Positions 5,101 to 6,512 of a DNA stretch of 6,512 nt are shown here, piece after piece. The stretch comes from Bacteroidota bacterium. GTDB taxonomy: Bacteria > Bacteroidota > Bacteroidia > Flavobacteriales > Weeksellaceae. The DNA lies in NCBI GenBank assembly GCA_023420435.1, contig JAEZWE010000035.1:1-6512 (forward strand), written 5' to 3'. Every line of letters starts with the position of its first letter. The first letter of the stretch is position 1. A model generated the notes under the pieces. It did not search any database, had not been told where the DNA came from, and saw only the letters and a program-made list of their open reading frames with translations. The translations under genes and the position numbers were made by a program.

Positions 5101-6442
5101 TACGCTTACGGCTACTGCAAACGGAACAGGAAATACTTTTCTATGGTCCAATGGAACTACAGGAAATACAAATAATGTTACTAATAGCGGAACTTATACA
5201 GTAACAGTTACCACTTCCGGAGGTTGCCAATTTCAAAATTCTGTAAATGTTACGATGGATCCACAAGTTACCATCAACATTGCTACTCCTCAACAATTAA
5301 ATTGTGTAAACTCGCAAGTCACCATAAACGCATCTGGCTCTATTTATCAACCTGGAGCGACATTTTTATGGACTACTACTGGTGGTGGAAATATTGTTTC
5401 GGGAGCCAATACATTAACTCCAATTGTAAATTCTGCCGGAATTTATACATTAACAATAACTAGCGCTACACCAAATGGTTGCTCAGCTCAAAGCAGCGTA
5501 AATGTTATAAAAGATATTGCGCCACCAACGATTGGTTTATCCGCTTCATCATTAACCATTTGCAATGGTCAATCTGTTGTACTTACCGCAACGGGAGGTG
5601 CAACTTATAACTGGACTGGACTTACAGGAAATGGAGCCTTACAAACTGTTTCTCCGACAGCTACTACAACTTATACCGTTACCGGAATTGGGATCAATGG
5701 ATGTGAAGCGGTAAATTCTGCAAGTGTAACGATTAATGTAGTTCCTGCAATTACCTCTACTTTAACAAATGGTAAATTATGTAAAGGTGATATTTTAACT
5801 TTAAATGCCGGAACAGGACCAAATTACACTTATCAATGGAGCACGGGCGCAACATCTCCGACTATTAATGTTTCCTTACCAGGAACTTACACCGTTATTA
5901 TAAATAATGGTGTTTGTAGCAAAACTTTTAGTTCTGTTGTTTCATACACTATTGTGCCTGAATTCACAGAAATAAAATTCGAAAATAAAACACTTACGAT
6001 TGATACCACAAACCCAGAATCACTACCATTAGAGTATTCTATAGATAATGGTTTTAATTGGCAAACCTCAAATATTTTTTATAATGTTGGAAATAATCTT
6101 TCCGTAACAATTTTAGTTCGAAATCAAGGAATAAAATGTTACAATTCCATAGATTATTTCACTTTCCATATGCAAAACAGCATTACTCCTAATGGTGATG
6201 GCAAAAATGATGTTTTAGATTTTTCAGAAATCTCCCAATATGAAGGTTTTGGAGGGAACATCGTTGATAGATACGGTAAAATTATTTTCAAACCGTCCAA
6301 AACCAATATTATTTGGAATGGAACTTATCTTAACGGTCGATTACCTACCGGAACCTATTGGTATCAAATATTTTGGAAAGATCCAATTTCTTTAAAATTA
6401 GTTAATAAATCCGGTTGGATCTTACTTAAAAATAGAGAATAA
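2042..6442 (+). CDS. Large secreted repeat protein: choice-of-anchor L, Ig-like repeats, T9SS type B sorting domain
   Basis: A 1466-residue exported protein. Residues 1-23 form a signal peptide (MKS, a hydrophobic run rich in Phe and Ile, then IFG) with likely cleavage before Q24; no lipobox Cys. Residues about 52-298 are a choice-of-anchor L domain (FASEEY at 178-183, DGFALLL, DSGVFLQAGSF at 287-297). Residues 301-386 are an Ig-like domain with C318/C372. Residues 387-1075 are three copies of a three-domain unit. Further Ig-like domains hold C1088/C1147, C1174/C1221 and C1247/C1292, then a linker to about 1376. Residues 1377-1466 are the gliding motility-associated (type B) C-terminal domain: SITPNGDGKND, VDRYGKIIF, IIWNGTYLNGRLPTGTYWY, GWILLKN. 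By family knowledge it crosses the outer membrane through T9SS and is surface-attached or released. No catalytic motif is seen, so an adhesin or matrix role is inferred; the exact function is unknown. The ATG at 2042 is well placed after the promoter and lacks an SD sequence. Confidence 0.93.
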   Translation: MKSISFKLFFTIFFICSLNVIFGQRKTSTLKQLTSASLKSGVFIDVNAASYAQSSLTIDQLIKNVLITGGNTNCATPNVSNVQVSPNLAATNTGRSWGYFNKGTTNFPFNDGIILTTGQARKAGNFGTTTTLSDNLSTNGDSDLASALGVSNASLEDATYIQFDFVPSVATLTFKYIFASEEYEDDYPCSFTDGFALLLKKVSDPSCTNLAVLPSGAGPVSVTNIHPAIPGGCQAKNAQYFAGYNTSNIETNFNGRTIPLTATATVVPGQTYRFKMVLADNQDNEYDSGVFLQAGSFNIGVQITGNNGLPLPSNINICDNAPQILTATSQVAGATYQWFLNGITINQATNSTYTATQSGTYSVEVSVPGSICPGTAQVVVTSNPSPTVQNSSLSVCSSGNTGTFNLTTAQPNISTTTGATFSFYQNLADANAQNTNTISNPTNYVSGNSIVYVLVKSNNCSNIAQLQLNVNPNPATPTISASSNTICNGGMVTLTSSSSSGNLWSTGATTQSITINTAGTYTLTNSSGSCTSNPASVIISLENNPNLQISGNLVFCEGGSTTLIASSTSNGTTYSWSNGTTGANNTVTAAGTYTVTAITSAGCQYQQNVTVTTETPPIVQNSSLTLCSSNTTANFDLTSAQTSISTTPGITFSFYQNLADANAGNNNTILNPNNYNSGNSTVYVLVRKGLCAVVANLQLNITQSITPTITPSSTQICGTGSVTLSSNYSTGNTWSTGATTQSITITTPGTYTLTNTIGNCTGAPATINITGDPDPLVQISGNLTLCSNPLTLTASATGMVTTYLWSNGTTGNTISVNTPGNYTVTATTASGCQFQKTVTVVQGQIPVVQNSVLNQCSSSTNSTFDLTIAQNSISTSSGITFTYYQNQADAIAQNNNFINNISNFTSGTATIFVLVKTNSCYEIAELQLNVNTIPTPVISQSAPAICANTPVTLTSNYQNGNLWSTGETTQSISVAAAGTYTLTTTIANCTSLPVSVTLVANGNPNVQISGNLNFCQGSSTTLTATANGTGNTFLWSNGTTGNTNNVTNSGTYTVTVTTSGGCQFQNSVNVTMDPQVTINIATPQQLNCVNSQVTINASGSIYQPGATFLWTTTGGGNIVSGANTLTPIVNSAGIYTLTITSATPNGCSAQSSVNVIKDIAPPTIGLSASSLTICNGQSVVLTATGGATYNWTGLTGNGALQTVSPTATTTYTVTGIGINGCEAVNSASVTINVVPAITSTLTNGKLCKGDILTLNAGTGPNYTYQWSTGATSPTINVSLPGTYTVIINNGVCSKTFSSVVSYTIVPEFTEIKFENKTLTIDTTNPESLPLEYSIDNGFNWQTSNIFYNVGNNLSVTILVRNQGIKCYNSIDYFTFHMQNSITPNGDGKNDVLDFSEISQYEGFGGNIVDRYGKIIFKPSKTNIIWNGTYLNGRLPTGTYWYQIFWKDPISLKLVNKSGWILLKNRE
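2195..2935 (+). other. Choice-of-anchor L domain (residues about 52-298)
   Basis: The segment opens with LTIDQLIKNVLITGG. It includes DGIILTTG (111-118), the signature YIFASEEYEDDY (176-187) followed by FTDGFALLL, and ends with DNQDNEYDSGVFLQAGSF (280-297). These are hallmarks of a domain found at the N-terminus of surface proteins that use varied C-terminal anchors. The ligand is not known. Four cysteines (74, 189, 207, 233) could form two disulfides. Confidence 0.85.
3200..3892 (+). repeat. Tandem unit A of the surface protein (residues 387-617)
   Basis: First copy of a three-domain repeat. Domain X (387-470) starts TVQNSSLSVCSS, has FSFYQNLADAN in the middle and ends YVLVKSNNCSNIAQLQLNV. 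Domain Y (471-541) contains GNLWSTGATTQSITI. Domain Z (542-617) contains ISGNLVFCEGGSTTL and YSWSNGTTG. Each domain carries exactly two cysteines (396/460, 487/530, 556/603). Confidence 0.9.
3893..4579 (+). repeat. Tandem unit B of the surface protein (residues 618-846)
   Basis: Second copy, in the same X-Y-Z order: IVQNSSLTLCSS and FSFYQNLADAN; GNTWSTGATTQSITI; ISGNLTLCSNPLTL and YLWSNGTTG. Cysteine pairs are 627/691, 717/760 and 786/832. Over 50 aligned residues of domain Y, 35 are identical to unit A by eye. A 20-base exact match (ttcaaatttctggaaattta) is shared with unit A at 3681-3700 and 4371-4390. Confidence 0.9.
4580..5266 (+). repeat. Tandem unit C of the surface protein (residues 847-1075)
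   Basis: Third copy: VVQNSVLNQCSS and FTYYQNQADA; GNLWSTGETTQSISV; ISGNLNFCQGSSTTL and FLWSNGTTG. Cysteine pairs are 856/920, 946/989 and 1015/1062. Domain X here looks the most diverged (FTYYQNQADAIAQN for FSFYQNLADANAQN). Domain Z stays close to copies A and B. The next domain (CVNSQVTINASGS, from 1088) is of a different subtype, so the array ends here. Confidence 0.88.
6170..6439 (+). other. T9SS type B sorting domain (residues 1377-1466)
   Basis: The gliding motility-associated C-terminal domain, with the full set of signature blocks: N-S-I-T-PNGDGKND, a hydrophobic strand ending VDRYGKIIFK, IWNGTYLNGR, LPTGTYWYQIFW and the terminal GWILLKN. Type B domains of this kind direct proteins through the T9SS of Bacteroidota. 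The name does not by itself show a role in gliding. Confidence 0.92.
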
Positions 6443-6464
6443 TTAAAAATAAATTAAATTTTCA

Positions 6465-6472
6465 TATTTTTG
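6465..6472 (+). promoter_or_regulatory. -7 promoter element of ssrA
   Basis: TATTTTTG fits TAnnTTTG and is identical to the -7 box of the large surface-protein gene. It ends 13 bases before the first base of tmRNA (6486), so the start should be close to 6479. The -33 position (about 6441-6446) is A/T-rich without TTTG. No terminator hairpin for the preceding gene is visible in 6443-6464, so read-through into ssrA is possible. Confidence 0.55.
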
Positions 6473-6485
6473 CAAGCTAATTATT

Positions 6486-6512
6486 GGGGTTGACTGGTTT
6501 CGACAGCAAGAC
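6486..6512 (+). ncRNA. ssrA: tmRNA (transfer-messenger RNA), 5' fragment
   Basis: The window ends in GGGGTTGACTGG followed by TTTCGACAGCAAGAC. GGGG-TTGA-CTGG-TTTCGAC is the conserved 5' end of bacterial tmRNA: the acceptor strand GGGG plus the D-like region ending in TCGAC. With SmpB it rescues stalled ribosomes and tags their products for degradation. The tag-coding region and 3' tRNA-like half are beyond the right edge, so the tag cannot be read. Confidence 0.9.

Noticed and set aside
3200..5266. CRISPR array or simple tandem DNA repeat
   Set aside because: The repetition is at protein-domain level (about 690 bases), inside one open frame, with diverged synonymous sites and no spacer-repeat pattern.
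3698..5463. Several 60-79 codon frames inside the repeat region (3698-3901, 4453-4635, 4876-5079, 5224-5463)
   Set aside because: They recur at matching places in the repeats in alternate frames, are rich in Cys, Ser and Tyr from frame-shifted Thr/Asn codons, and have no promoter or family signature.

Overview
The window looks like chromosomal DNA from a member of the Bacteroidota, most likely a flavobacterium (a Chryseobacterium-like Weeksellaceae member would fit; this placement is inferred). Four things support it. The DNA is AT-rich, and promoters follow the Bacteroidota TAnnTTTG / TTTG pattern. Most starts lack a Shine-Dalgarno sequence. There is a secreted protein with a type IX secretion (T9SS) type B C-terminal domain. 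The conserved block rpsU - xerC - hpf - tRNA-Thr - tRNA-Tyr - tRNA-Gly normally leads into tuf in this group.

Positions 1-1890 are all on the minus strand. Read in the direction of transcription, they hold rpsU (ribosomal protein bS21), a Rho-independent terminator, a XerC-type tyrosine recombinase, a short ribosome hibernation factor (hpf), then tRNA-Thr(TGT), tRNA-Tyr(GTA) and a tRNA-Gly(TCC) cut by the left edge. Promoters can be read in front of rpsU, tRNA-Thr and tRNA-Gly, with a weaker candidate in front of xerC. This is a translation-centred housekeeping block.

Positions 1891-2041 form a divergent intergenic region carrying the rpsU promoter and the promoter of the large gene on the plus strand. 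That gene (2042-6442) encodes a 1466-residue exported protein. It has a signal peptide, a choice-of-anchor L domain, an Ig-like domain, three tandem copies of a roughly 230-residue three-domain unit, several further Ig-like domains, and a T9SS type B sorting domain. It is probably a cell-surface or released adhesin-like protein.

After a 43-base gap with one clear -7 promoter element, the window ends in the first 27 bases of ssrA (tmRNA). No gene-free stretch exceeds about 150 bases.

No clearly new multi-gene system is present. The most distinctive objects are the nested-repeat architecture of the surface protein, with its fixed cysteine spacing and near absence of charged residues, and several compact regulatory arrangements: a terminator overlapping a promoter, an inverted repeat bracketing the tRNA promoter, and an SD-like leader on rpsU.
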